The notes under the pieces were generated by a model. The model did not search any database, was not told the DNA's origin, and saw only the letters and a program-made list of their open reading frames with translations. This document shows, one piece after another, positions 1 to 10,469 of a DNA stretch of 64,000 bases. The stretch lies in contig CM055098.1 of assembly GCA_029204225.1 (NCBI GenBank), forward strand, positions 2,913,106-2,977,105. The letters are read 5' to 3'. The position numbers and the translations under genes were made by a program. This stretch comes from Diphasiastrum complanatum (taxonomy: Eukaryota > Streptophyta > Lycopodiopsida > Lycopodiales > Lycopodiaceae). Each line of letters opens with the position of its first letter. The stretch's first letter is position 1.

Positions 1-700
1 GGTACATTTGATGTTTAGGCTCCAATTGAACCCATTTTTAACTAGTAACAAGTACAACAAATGTACTATTCAAAGTTTTCTTTATTCTCTTTTTCATAAT
101 TTAGCCACAAGGCTACTCACTTGAATCTCTCTTAACTCAAGAAGTAAGATCTACAATGATCTTAAACTCAAAGGAACTTGGGAATCAAATTCTACACCAA
201 CTATTCAATTGAAAAACTCGGATTTGACTCTTGGAAGTGCCAATGCCTTCTTATGGTGTTTAGAATGGATTTAGTCTCTTTCTAGAACTAAAAAACATAA
301 GCTTCAAAACTCACTCTCAATGATTTAGAGGTTTATCAAACATCTAACACCATTTCACATCAAATCTATAATGAGATCAATGGATTTTTACAAAGCAAGT
401 CACTAGTTTCACTATTCACAAATTGTTTGAAGCACAAATATTGAAAAATCACTTAGATATGGTGAAAGTACAATTTCAGTAGCCTCACACGTGTGGGAAG
501 TACACTTGAACTTTACATACTCCTTTGAATTTCAAATCCTCAAATAAACTATTGGTTATGAGGCACAACCTTTCCAAGGCTCATTGTTGTAAAGCTACCT
601 TTACAAGCTTTACTAGAGTTGCCCTGCTTTAAATTGATTCTAGCACCAATGCTTTTTGCAAAATGAAGAGATTTGGATCATTATCAAAGCTCTTAGACTT
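1..700. other. No gene; leader of a minus-strand LTR element
   Basis: No open frame with recognisable protein similarity was seen on either strand. Because the PBS and LTR at 701-1294 read on the minus strand, this stretch should be the start of that element's internal region. It holds a perfect CACACGTGTG palindrome at 486-495. Confidence 0.4.
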
Positions 701-713
701 GGCTCTAATACCA
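701..713 (-). other. Primer-binding site, initiator tRNA-Met type
   Basis: On the minus strand this reads TGGTATTAGAGCC, one base away from the usual plant retrotransposon primer site TGGTATCAGAGCC. It abuts the putative LTR end at 714 with no spacer, as is common in copia and chromovirus elements. Confidence 0.55.
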
Positions 714-1294
714 TGTGAAATTTCAAAGAAAATGGCTCATTTTGACCTACAAATGATCACTAAGAGTGATTGGTAGCTTGGGATCTTGATCTATATCAAG
801 ACTAACATCCAATTCTAGCTTCTACTTGACAATTTCTATTAATCCAAGCAAGAACAATCAAATATAATGATCCAAAGGCTTTACACGTGTGAAGTACATC
901 AAGTGTATGGCTTGATAACAGCAAATAAGTTTACTAAGGAAATACAAAGCATTCATCTACAAAGAATTAGCTTAAAAGAGTGAAAACACTACGATTGCTC
1001 CCAAATCAATGTTTCTCATCATCAACCTCACAATGGATCCATCATGGATCAAGTACATGATCATCATAATCTCTCTCTAGGCTGCTTCATGCACGTGTAG
1101 GACAACTCATTGTACTCATCCATATCCATTTTGGATAAGATCTATCTAATTTGCCACATCACCATTGGTGGTTAATGTTGACCTTCTAGATTCTTACTTT
1201 CTAGGAGATAACTCCTACAATCTAGGAGATTTGACATTTGATTCAAATAAAATCTAAGTACAATGGATCTAAATATTATGAGTGACATTTCACA
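714..1294 (-). repeat. Putative 5' LTR (minus orientation)
   Basis: The 581-bp segment is bounded by the inverted termini TGTGAAAT and ATTTCACA and lies directly next to the primer-binding site. Two TG...CA ends with an 8-bp inverted match support an LTR. The partner LTR lies outside the window, so a target duplication cannot be checked. The outer end overlaps a CACACGTGTG palindrome at 1291-1300. Confidence 0.5.
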
Positions 1295-1661
1295 CGTGTG
1301 GACAGGTCCTCACACGTGTGGATCCACATAGATATCAAACAAATTGCATTTACAAGGTGAAAATTATAAAATCTAACATTTCATTCACTGCCAAATAAAT
1401 AAAAGAAAACGAGATATCGTGTCTCCCAGTGTTGGCACCACAACCTCCATGGTGGTAACACATTTTTGAGTGCACACCATTAGCCGTTAGGGCGTATGTG
1501 TCCAGCCTGAGGGCACTGAGGATCAATCCCCACTACGTCCCCATTCGACGACGAAAAAACTTGGCGCACTGCGGGATTCCTTTGGACCATATAACCGTCA
1601 AAACAATACACTGGCCAAATATCCATTCGAAATACGATTGGGACACAGATGTAGATGCCAA
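1295..1661. other. Unassigned intergenic DNA
   Basis: A second CACACGTGTG lies at 1311-1320, 20 bp after the one at 1291-1300. Otherwise nothing coding or repeated was recognised. Confidence 0.3.
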
Positions 1662-2875
1662 TGTCGGAGAAAGAGGGTGTGTGAGTGTGAGAAACTAAAA
1701 TAGCTCAAAAAGAAAACGAACACGAAAAGAAACGAACTCGAACGAGAAACGAACTCGAACGGAAAGTGTTCGTGCGCAGCAAAATGAGCTATATTATTCT
1801 TTCCCTAAGCATGACTACGCCTATCAGAAACGAACAGAACGTTAGTGATAGAAATCACGGTCAATCTGATTACGTAGCCAAACATTAAGTAACAAAACAT
1901 CAGAAGAATAATTTGTCACGAACAGCTAGACAAATTATTAGTCGCGAATGATTTGCGAAGAGCTAGACTGAGCTCGACTGATAATCAGTCAAGAATTAGT
2001 CGCAAAAGGCAAGACTAAATATATTAGTCGTCAACAGCTAGACTAATAATAATTCGCTAAGAATAGATTACCAGATGGAGCAATAAGAGAGTCAAACAGA
2101 ATGAAGAAAAGCATAGCAATATCGACACAAATCTGAACGCAGAAAACAGAGTTGTTATCAGATTAAGTATAGCAAAATATACATGTCAATAATATTGTGG
2201 AGCACAAGACAATAGCGGACGGAACTGCTTGCTCTACAAAGCTAATTCAATCTGTAAAAGGAATGAACCTATTACTGACAATACAAAAGAATCAATGCGC
2301 AAGGCATCTACTTCGTCTATCTCTGATAAGTTTCTGATGCTATTATTTTCACACCTTTTGAATATGCAAGTGGTATTCAATATATACACAATTTTACAGG
2401 TGTGCAGATAAAGAAAGTACAAAGTGGTGTGCTGTCTGTAGCAGATCGTGGGTGGTTGCTTTCGTTGTCAAATCTGTTAGCATAGTTGTGTGGGATGAGC
2501 GTGAAAAGGCCGCGACGTCAACCATTGCTGAAATGAACATTGGTGAAGATGCAAAAAATGCGACACTCTAACGAAATGCCTTAGGATTTGATTTACAGGG
2601 TAGGGTGCCTTTGCTTTTCCTAGGGCACCTTCGGCATTTTGTAAGGCAGTGTCATCTTTTTCGCCTATCACAAATCACGTGTAAAAACACTGTCGCGTTT
2701 TTCGCCTTTTTCGCCTATGAAAATTTACTTGTATTTATGCAGACAGTCGAGTTTTTTTTTCCTATCTTATTTTGCATGTAAATATGCAGACTGTGCGACA
2801 ACATGAGTAAAAATGCAGCATGAATGGAGGCAGATTAAAATAGGATTTAGGAGAATAGAGGAAATAAATCCAACA
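1662..2875 (-). repeat. LTR_A: 3' LTR of outer copia
   Basis: This 1,214-bp LTR runs from TGTCGG to CCAACA and is homologous along its length to the LTRs at 4195 and 9269. On the minus strand a TATATA (2381-2386) precedes a bulged stem-loop at 2200-2234. The adjoining CCCCCCCTT (2876-2884) is a minus-strand polypurine tract, which marks this as the 3' LTR. Confidence 0.88.
2200..2234 (-). other. Bulged stem-loop, LTR_A copy
   Basis: The arms GAGCAC...TTGCTC and GCGG...CTGC flank a 9-base bulge AAGACAATA. One outer pair is lost compared with the perfect copies in LTR_B and LTR_C. Confidence 0.5.
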
Positions 2876-2884
2876 CCCCCCCTT
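2876..2884 (-). other. Polypurine tract of outer copia
   Basis: AAGGGGGGG on the minus strand lies immediately inside the 3' LTR, the expected site of plus-strand priming. Confidence 0.7.
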
Positions 2885-4194
2885 AATTTGAATCCGTGAA
2901 TGCCTTGATCTTCAAACTGAGCAATGCACAAAATTTGTTGTGTGCATTAACACTTAATGCCTTCGTGAATATATCTGCAACCATGTCCTGCATTCTGCAG
3001 TACGTTAAGCTCACCTCCTTGTTGAGAATTTTGCCCCTGATGTAGTGATATCTGATTTCAATGTACTTACTCCTAGAGGTGAAATCTAGGGTTGGCCGAT
3101 AAAGCAATAGCATTCTGATTATAACAGAATAAAGTTGTGGGGTTGTATTGATACAAATTAATGTCTGACAGTAAATATCTCAACCAAAATGCTTCCTTAA
3201 TATATTAAGAAGCAACAATGTATTCTGCTTTTATAGAAGAAAGTGCGATAGAGGTTTGCTTACGACTGTTCCATGATATAGGACCGCTGTTGAAGAAGAA
3301 TGTAAATCCAGATGTGGACTTATGATTGTCTACATCTCCTCCCCAGCTTGCATCAGAATATCCACTGAGTTGATGAAGATTGTCGTTGCTGACATCTCCA
3401 TAGCAGATGCACTGGTCCATGGTAGCTCGAATATATTTCATGACTCTTATGAGAGCCTTCCAATGGGTAATGCCAAGATTAGCCATATATTGGCTGAGTG
3501 AGCTTACTACAAAAGAGATATCCAGTCTTGTACATACCATTGCGTACATGAGAGATCCAAGTATCGATCGATAAGGATACTCTCTCATCTGCTCATCTTC
3601 CTGCTTGGTCTGGGGACATCGGTCCTTTGACAAATGCAGGCCTGGATCCATCGGCGAGTGATCTAATTTACAATTCATTAGATAATTCCCAGACAGAAGT
3701 GAGCTTCGCCCAGGTCGGTCATGTCAAACTCTGAAAACAGCATCTGCTTAGAATCCTTGACCAAATTGGTATTATTGCTGAAGAGCAACGTATCATCCAC
3801 GTATAAGGTGATGATAATGAAGGATTGTTGCACTGACTTGGAATAGAAGTTGCAATTAGAAGTTCTTGGTTTGAATCCTTGTTCGATGAGGAATGTGTTG
3901 ATCCTCTGAAACCAAACTCTGGCTGACTGTTTCAAGCCGTAAAGTGCTTTGTGGAGTTTACAGACATGATTCTTCATACCTTCCAAAACGTATCCTTCGG
4001 GCTGGATCATGTAGATGTCTTCTTGTATAACTCCATTCAGATAGGCTGTTTGTACATCAAGTTGATGTATTTCGAGGTCGGCGGCTGCAGCATAAGACAG
4101 GAGTGCTCGGATCGACGAATGCTTAACTACTGGACTAAAGGTCTTGATGTAGTCGACGTTGGGGATCTAAGTGAATCCTTGTGCTACCAGTCTT
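2883..4194 (-). pseudogene. Copia RT (second half) and RNase H, outer element
   Basis: The minus-strand translation gives the end of copia reverse transcriptase and its RNase H domain. Visible are the palm motif LYVDD near 3805, KLHKALYGLKQSARVW before it, and the RNase H block SGYSDASWGGD with SSIKAEY. The C-terminal MVADIFTKAL follows in the frame ending near 2886. At least two frame changes separate the pieces (3678/3205 and 3113), so this is a broken gene. The reading frame continues across the inner element at 10465. Confidence 0.88.
4190..4194. repeat. Target-site duplication GTCTT, left copy
   Basis: GTCTT directly precedes the TGTTGG terminus at 4195 and recurs at 10465-10469 after the CCAACA terminus. 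The uninterrupted homologous sequence in the inner element (near 6590) has a single GTCTT. Confidence 0.95.
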
Positions 4195-5197
4195 TGTTGG
4201 GAGAAAGAGAGGATTAACAGAGTAAGTCGTGTGTGAGAAACAAAAAATAGCTCAAAAAGAGAACGAACACAAACGAGAAGCGAAACTCGAACGAGAAACG
4301 AAACACGAACGAAAGGTGTTCGTGCGCAGCAAAATGAGCTATACGACTCTTTCCCTAAGCATGACTACTCCTATCAGAACGAATTGAACGTTAGTAATGG
4401 AAATCACGGTCATTTTGATTACGTAGCCAAACATTAATAAATAAAGCACCAGAAGAATAATTTGTCGCGAACAGCTAGACAAACTATGTGTCACAAATGA
4501 TTTGCAAAGAGCTAGACTGTGTTCGACTGATAATCAATCGCGAATGATTCGCGAAAGGCAAGACTAAATATTAATCGTCTAAAATCCGATTACCAAATTG
4601 AGCAGCTAGAAAGTCAGGCAGAATGAAGAATAAGCATAGCAACATTGGCATAGATCTGAACGCAGAACAAAGAGTTGTTATCAGATTAAGTATATCGCAT
4701 ATACATGTCAATAATGCGGTAGAGCACAAGACAATAGCGGACGAAACCGCGTGCTCTACAAAGCTAATTCAATTTGTAAGAAGAATGAACCTGTTACTGA
4801 CAATAAAGAATCAATGCACAAGGCATCTACTTCATCTATCTTTGATAAGCTTCTAATGCTAGATTTACACACGCTTATTCTTGATTTCTCTCGATAATCA
4901 ATCTCTCAATCGTCAACCTGAATATGCAAATGGTATTCAGTATATATACACAATATTACAGGTGTGCAGATGAAGAAAGTGCAAAGTGGATGTGTTGTCT
5001 GTAGGAGATCGTGGGTGGCTGCAGTCATTGTCAAGTCTGTTAGCGCAGCTGCATGAGTGAGCGTGAAAAGGGTGCGACGTCAGCCTTCGCTGAAATGATC
5101 GTAAATATGCAGACTGCGCAACAACGCGAGTAAAGATACAGCATGAATGGAGGCAGATTAAAATGGGATTCAGGAGAGTAGGGAAATAAATCCAACA
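4195..5197 (-). repeat. LTR_B: 3' LTR of inner copia
   Basis: The LTR is 1,003 bp from TGTTGG to CCAACA. It is shorter than its partner because about 190 bp are missing near 5100 (the segment equivalent to 10170-10365). A minus-strand TATATATA lies at 4941-4948. Confidence 0.93.
4722..4756 (-). other. Bulged stem-loop, LTR_B copy
   Basis: GAGCAC pairs with GTGCTC and GCGG pairs with CCGC, giving ten perfect pairs with a one-sided 9-base bulge AAGACAATA and a 6-base loop. Confidence 0.55.
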
Positions 5198-5205
5198 CCC
5201 CTCTT
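5198..5205 (-). other. Polypurine tract of inner copia
   Basis: AAGAGGGG on the minus strand immediately precedes the 3' LTR. Confidence 0.8.
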
Positions 5206-8200
5206 AATCTGGATCCGTGAATGCCTTGATCTTCAGACTAAGCAATGCACAAAATCTGTTGTGTGCATTAACACTGAGTGCTTTCATGAATATGTCTGCA
5301 ACCATTGACTGTGTTCTACAGTACGTTAAGCTTACCTCCTTGTTGAGAACCTTACCCCTAATGTAGTGATATTTGATTTCAATGTGCTTACTCCTAGAGT
5401 GAAATCTAGGGTTGGCCGACAAGACAATAACACTCTGATTATCACAGAATAAAATTGTATGGTTGTACTAATACAGATTAACGTCTGACAGTAAATTTCT
5501 CAACCAAAACGCTTTCTTAATAGACTGAGAAGCAGCAATGTATTTTGCTTCTGTAGAAGAAAGTGCGATAGAGGTTTGCTTACGATTGTTCCATGAGATA
5601 GGACCACCATTGAAGAAGAATGTAAATCCAAATGTGGACTTACAATTGTCTACATCTCCTCCCCATCTTGCATTTGAATAACCACTGAGTTGATGAAGAT
5701 TGTCGTTGCTGACATCTCCATAGCAGATGCACTGGTCCATGGTAGCTCAAATATATCTCATGACTCTTATGAGAGCCTTCCAATGGGTAATGCCGGGATT
5801 TGTCATATATTGGCTAAGTGAGCTTACGGCAAAAGAGATATCTGGTCTTGTACAGACCATTGCGTACATGAGAGATCCAAGTATTGATCGATATGGATAC
5901 TCTCTCATCTGCTCCTCTTCCTGCTTGGTCTGGGGACATTGGTCCTTTGACAAGTGCAGGCCTGGATCCATCAATGAGTGAGCTAATTTACAATTCATTA
6001 GAGTGCATCTATTAAGAACATTGTGAAGATAGCTTTGTTGAGTGATGTAAATCAGTCGTTTTGCTCTGTCTCTGTGGATTTTAATGCCCAGACAGAAGTG
6101 AGTTTCGCCCAGGTCAGTCATGTTGAACTGTGAAAACAGCATCTACTTCAAATCCTTGACCATATTGGTATTGTTGCTGAAGAGCAACGTATCATCCACG
6201 TATAAAGTGATGATAATGAAGGATTGTTGCACTAACTTGAAATAGAAATTGCAATCAGCGGTGCTTGGTTTAAATCCTTGTTCGATGAGAAATGTGTTGA
6301 TCTTCTAAAACCAAGCTCTGGCAGACTGTTTCAAGCCGTGCAGTGCTTTGTGGAGTTTACAGACATGATTCTTCATACTTTCCAGAACGTATCTTTCAGG
6401 TTGGATCATGTAGATGTCTTCTTGTATAACTTCATTGAGATAAGTTGTTTGTACATCAAGTTGATGTACTTCGAGGTCCACAACTGCAGCATAAGATAGG
6501 AGCATTCGGATTGACGAATGTTTGACTACTGAACTGAAAGTCTCGTTGTAGTCGACGTTCGGGATCTAAGTGAATCCTCATGCTACTAGTCTTGCTTTCC
6601 TTCGATCAATTGTTCCATTGGAATTGTATTTGATCTTGAAGATCCATTTGCAATCAATGATATTACAGTCAATAGGAGCTTCACCTAATGACCATGTCTA
6701 GTTCTTGATCAGAGAGGAATACTCTCTGTCCATAGCTTCTCTCTAGAGATCAGAGTCTAGTTGGTTGAGTGCCTCTTTGACTGTCACCGGTTCATGTATT
6801 AAGAGACAGGCAGACTCAGGAGTATACCTTGTGGGCTATGTGCGCACTCGGCTTGATCTTCTGGGAGGATTCGACTGATGAACCGCTCCTGGGACTTGTT
6901 GCTGGTTAGCAGCAACATCTTTGTCTACTTTGCTATCGAGAAGTGGGTCGACAATAGAAACGCCTGAGCCAGAAGCTCGGACTATCGTGTCAATTGCAAG
7001 TGATGAAGGTTCTCCTGGAGCAATATCCTTGACTTTGAGGTCGACGAACTGATCCTTGATAAAGACTATAGACCAGGATGGTCTTGAGACCTTGGAAGTC
7101 CAATTTCTTCCTCGTGTCTTTTGGGATCTGCGTGTAGGCAATGCACCCAAACACTCTTAGGTTCTTCAAAGAAGGCTTAGAGCCTGTCCACACCTCGTGG
7201 GGTGTCTTGTCTGAGAGGGCCTTGGTCGAACATCTGTTCTGGACGTAAGCTGTAGGAGCCCAGAATCTCTTGGGCAACGATGCATGCGCTAGCATACATT
7301 TGGCAGATTCAACCAGGGTACGGTTCTTCCTCTCGGCTAAGCCATTAGACTGAGAACTGTAAGGAGTGATGAATTGTTGCTCAATGCCTTGACTTTGGCA
7401 GTACTCCTTAAACTCGACAGAGATATATTCTCCACCATTGTCTGACCTTAGAGCCTTGCCGTCCAGTCTCCTTTTCTGCTCGCTCCTTGAAGATTTTGAA
7501 GCAGTTGGAGGCATCTGATTTCTTCTTTATAAAATACACCAAAGTTCTTCTGGAAAATTCATCAATAAAGGTTATAAAATACTTGGCATCCTTCAGCGAA
7601 GGATTTTTCATTGGGCCACAAATGTTTGAGTGTACAACATCTAGCAATCCTCTAGCAATGTGTTGATGGCTTGATTTAAAAGGTTTCCTAGTCTGTTCAC
7701 CAACTAGACAGTCTTGACAGACAGGTAACTTGACTTTTTTGCGAGGATAGTCAAGATCAAGAACAATAGATTGTCTAGACATTTGTTGCACAGCAGCATG
7801 ATTCAAATGGCCAAGTCTATAATGCCAAAGTAAACTTTTATTTGAATGAGTAGAAGTAGAGGCAGAAACGCAATGACTTAATTTGTACAAGTATCCATGC
7901 CTCTTTTCGAGTGCTAGGATCTTGTCTGTCCTATCAACTACTTTGCACTGATCACATTCGAATTCTATTCTATGTCCTAGATCTGTGATTCTGCTTACAG
8001 AGAGCAGATTTGTAGATAAATTTGGTACATACAAGACTTTAGAGAGTAGCTTAGACTGATCATTTGCAAAGCTTAACCTCACAGTACCTTCACCTTTAAT
8101 AGCTTATGTGCTATTGTCGCCAAGGTGAACAAATTTTTGGGTACTATAAGGTGTATAGGACTCGAAACAGCCAATGAGGTTGGTCATGTGCTGAGTGGCT

Positions 8201-9119
8201 CCGAAATCCAGGAACCAAAAATTGTTGCCATATGCTCCTTGATGGTTGGTCATGAAGGCATCATGATCCGCTTCTTGAATAGGCTGTGGAGCTTCTGCAG
8301 TTACATTTTCCACTTGTTTTGATTGCCCCTTGTTATTGTTCTTTGCTTGTAGTATAAGGCAGTCTTGAATTTCATGGTGGTTTCGCTTGCAGTATCTACA
8401 GAACAGCTTCTTCTTTGTCTACGGATTTGACTGTTCTTTGTACTGAGCTGGTTTTTGGTCTGGCTTTGATTGCTTCAGGGCCTTTTTTCTTCTTCTGCTT
8501 AGTCGTGATCTTGTTGGTGTATAAGGTGTGAGAATCAGCCGAGGAACTTGAGGCTTCGTTCCTCCGTGTGTCTTCCTGCAACTAATGACTCTCGAAAGAG
8601 TCAGTTCTGGATGAGTCGTGATGATCATCACCCAGCTGTCGTATGAGCTTGGCAAGCTTGTAAGCAGTTGCATCACTGCATCTTGATCGTCTATGATAGA
8701 TCCGACAGTGGCCATTTGCCTTAGCAGGTTCTTGAATTGATTAATGTGATTCTACAGAGAATCATCATTCGTCATCTTGAGGGAGTAAAATTTTTTTCTA
8801 AGATGTAGCTTCAAAGCTATATCTTGCACTTCGTATTGTGTGCTCAAGATGTCCCAGACTTCTTTCGATGTCTGAGCCTCGGATACATGGCCGATCTGAG
8901 TATCCGTAATGTTGAGGATGATCAGCGCAAAAGCTTTTCCATCCTTCAGCCTCCATCTGGCGATTGTTGCATCGTCTGCTTCGGGTTTCCATCTGCACCT
9001 ATAACAATGTCATACAATTCTTTAGCCATTAGTACAGTTTTCATCTTAAATTTCCACAGATGCTAATTGGCTCCATCAAGCTTGTCCGTGATAGGACTGG
9101 CTTTCCCTTGAGAATCCAT
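5204..9119 (-). pseudogene. Inner copia gag-pol, degenerate
   Basis: The order on the minus strand is gag, protease, integrase, RT, RNase H, as in Ty1/copia. Gag starts at the ATG at 9119 (MDSQGKASPITDKLDGAN) and hits a stop at the next codon, where a copia gag of this kind has Tyr. The zinc knuckle FCRYCKRNHHEIQDC near 8390 is intact. The protease motif reads LDFGAT instead of LDSGAT (about 8195). Integrase has the zinc-binding H/C region and LRSDNGGEY and NGLAERKNRT, but its first catalytic Asp is Asn (VHSNICGP, about 7628). RT keeps LYVDD near 6195. RNase H ends at MVADIFMKALS. Several frameshifts separate the pieces. Confidence 0.9.
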
Positions 9120-9256
9120 GTGGAAGAATTAGTGATAGGAGAAACTATCAGTGACTTAAGTATGAAAATCTAGTACAGAATTACAGAACAAGAAAACAAT
9201 TACTCTATCGGCTAGTAGAGTCTTGTACTGTGGAAGCTTGTCAGGCTACGAAAATA

Positions 9257-9268
9257 GCTCTGATACCA
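9257..9268 (-). other. Primer-binding site of inner copia
   Basis: The minus strand reads TGGTATCAGAGC, complementary to the 3' end of plant initiator tRNA-Met, directly next to the LTR end at 9269. Confidence 0.93.
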
Positions 9269-9796
9269 TGTTGGAAGAAAGAGGGGATTAAGAGAGTTAG
9301 TCGTGTGTGAGAAAAGAAAAATAACTCGAAAAGAGAACAAACACAAACGAGAAGCGAAACTTGAACGAGAAAAAAAAACTCGAACAAAAGGTGTTCGTGT
9401 GCAGCGGAATGAGCTATACGACTCTTTCCCTGAGCATGACTATGCCTATCAGAACAAACAGAACGTTAGTGATGGAAATCACGGTCGTTCTGATTACGTA
9501 GCCAAACATTAATAAATAATGCACCAAAAGAATAATTTGTCGTGAACAGCTAGACAAATTATGTGTCGCGAATGATTTGCGAAGAGCTAGACTGTGCTCG
9601 ACTGATAATCAGTCGCGAATGATTCGCGAAAGGCAAGACTAAATATTAATTGTCTAAAACCAGATTACCAAATTGAACAGCTAGAAAGTCAGACAGAATG
9701 AAGAATAATCATAGCAACATTGACACAGATCTGAACTCAGAACAAAGAGCTGTTATCAGATTAAGTATATCACATATACATGTCAATAATGCGGTA

Positions 9797-9831
9797 GAGC
9801 ACAAGACAATAGCGGACAAAACCGCGTGCTC
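9797..9831 (-). other. Bulged stem-loop, LTR_C copy
   Basis: It has the same ten pairs and bulge as LTR_B, with the loop ACAAAA. It lies about 185-220 bases downstream of the TATA-like block in transcription direction. Confidence 0.55.
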
Positions 9832-10014
9832 TACAAAGCTAATTCAATCTGTAAGAGGAATGAACCTGTTACTGACAATAAAGAATCAATGCACAAGGCA
9901 TCTACTTCGTCTATCTCTGATAAGCTTCTGATGTTAGATTTACACATGCTTATTTTTATTTCTCTTGATCATCAATCTCTCAATCATCAACTTGAACATG
10001 CAAATGGTATTTAG

Positions 10015-10022
10015 TATATATA
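10015..10022 (-). promoter_or_regulatory. TATA-like box in LTR_C
   Basis: TATATATA is kept at the same place in LTR_B (4941-4948) and as TATATA in LTR_A (2381-2386). If used, transcription would start near 9985 and the 5' leader would contain the stem-loop at 9797-9831. Confidence 0.4.
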
Positions 10023-10464
10023 CACAATATTACAGGTGTTCAGATGAAGAAAGTGCAAAGTGGATGTGCTATCTGTAGGAGATCGTGGGTGGCTGCAGTC
10101 GTTGTCAAGTCTGTTAGCGTAGTTGCATGGGTGAGCGTGAAAAGGGTGTGACATCAGCCTTCGCTGAAATGATCGTTGGTGAAGATGTGAAAAATGTGTC
10201 ACTCTGACGAAATGCCATGGGATTTGATTTACAGGGTGTTTTTGCTGTCTGGGACACCTTCGGCATTTTGTAAGATGGTGTCGTCTTTTTCGCCTGTCAC
10301 CAAAACACGCGTAAAAACACAGTGTCGTGATCCTTTCGCCTTTTCTTCTCTTGTGAGAATTTACATGTAAATATGCAGATTGTGCGACAACGCGAGTAAA
10401 GATGTAGCATGAATGGAGGAAGATTAAAATGGGATTTAGGAGAGTAGAGGAAATAAATCCAACA

Positions 10465-10469
10465 GTCTT
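10465..10469. repeat. Target-site duplication GTCTT, right copy
   Basis: It directly follows the CCAACA end of LTR_C and matches 4190-4194. Confidence 0.95.

Larger units (their letters stand above)
4195..10464 (-). mobile_element. Inner copia element, complete ends, nested
   Basis: This 6,270-bp minus-strand Ty1/copia element has both LTRs (4195-5197 and 9269-10464), PBS, PPT, the 6-bp inverted ends TGTTGG/CCAACA and the flanking 5-bp duplication GTCTT. It belongs to the same family as the element it entered. Its gag-pol is full in layout but broken by stops and frameshifts. A hand comparison of about 300 bases of the two LTRs gave roughly two dozen differences, mostly transitions, so the insertion is not recent. 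Confidence 0.95.
9269..10464 (-). repeat. LTR_C: 5' LTR of inner copia
   Basis: This 1,196-bp LTR has TGTTGG/CCAACA ends. In transcription order it carries a TATA-like block (10015-10022), the bulged stem-loop (9797-9831), overlapping CG-rich palindromes (9599-9629) and the hairpin module with GCATGACTATGCC (9434-9510). Confidence 0.94.

Noticed and set aside
486-1320. Spaced CACACGTGTG palindromes as a CRISPR-like array
   Set aside because: Spacing is irregular, the repeat is only 8-10 bp and the context is a plant nuclear genome.
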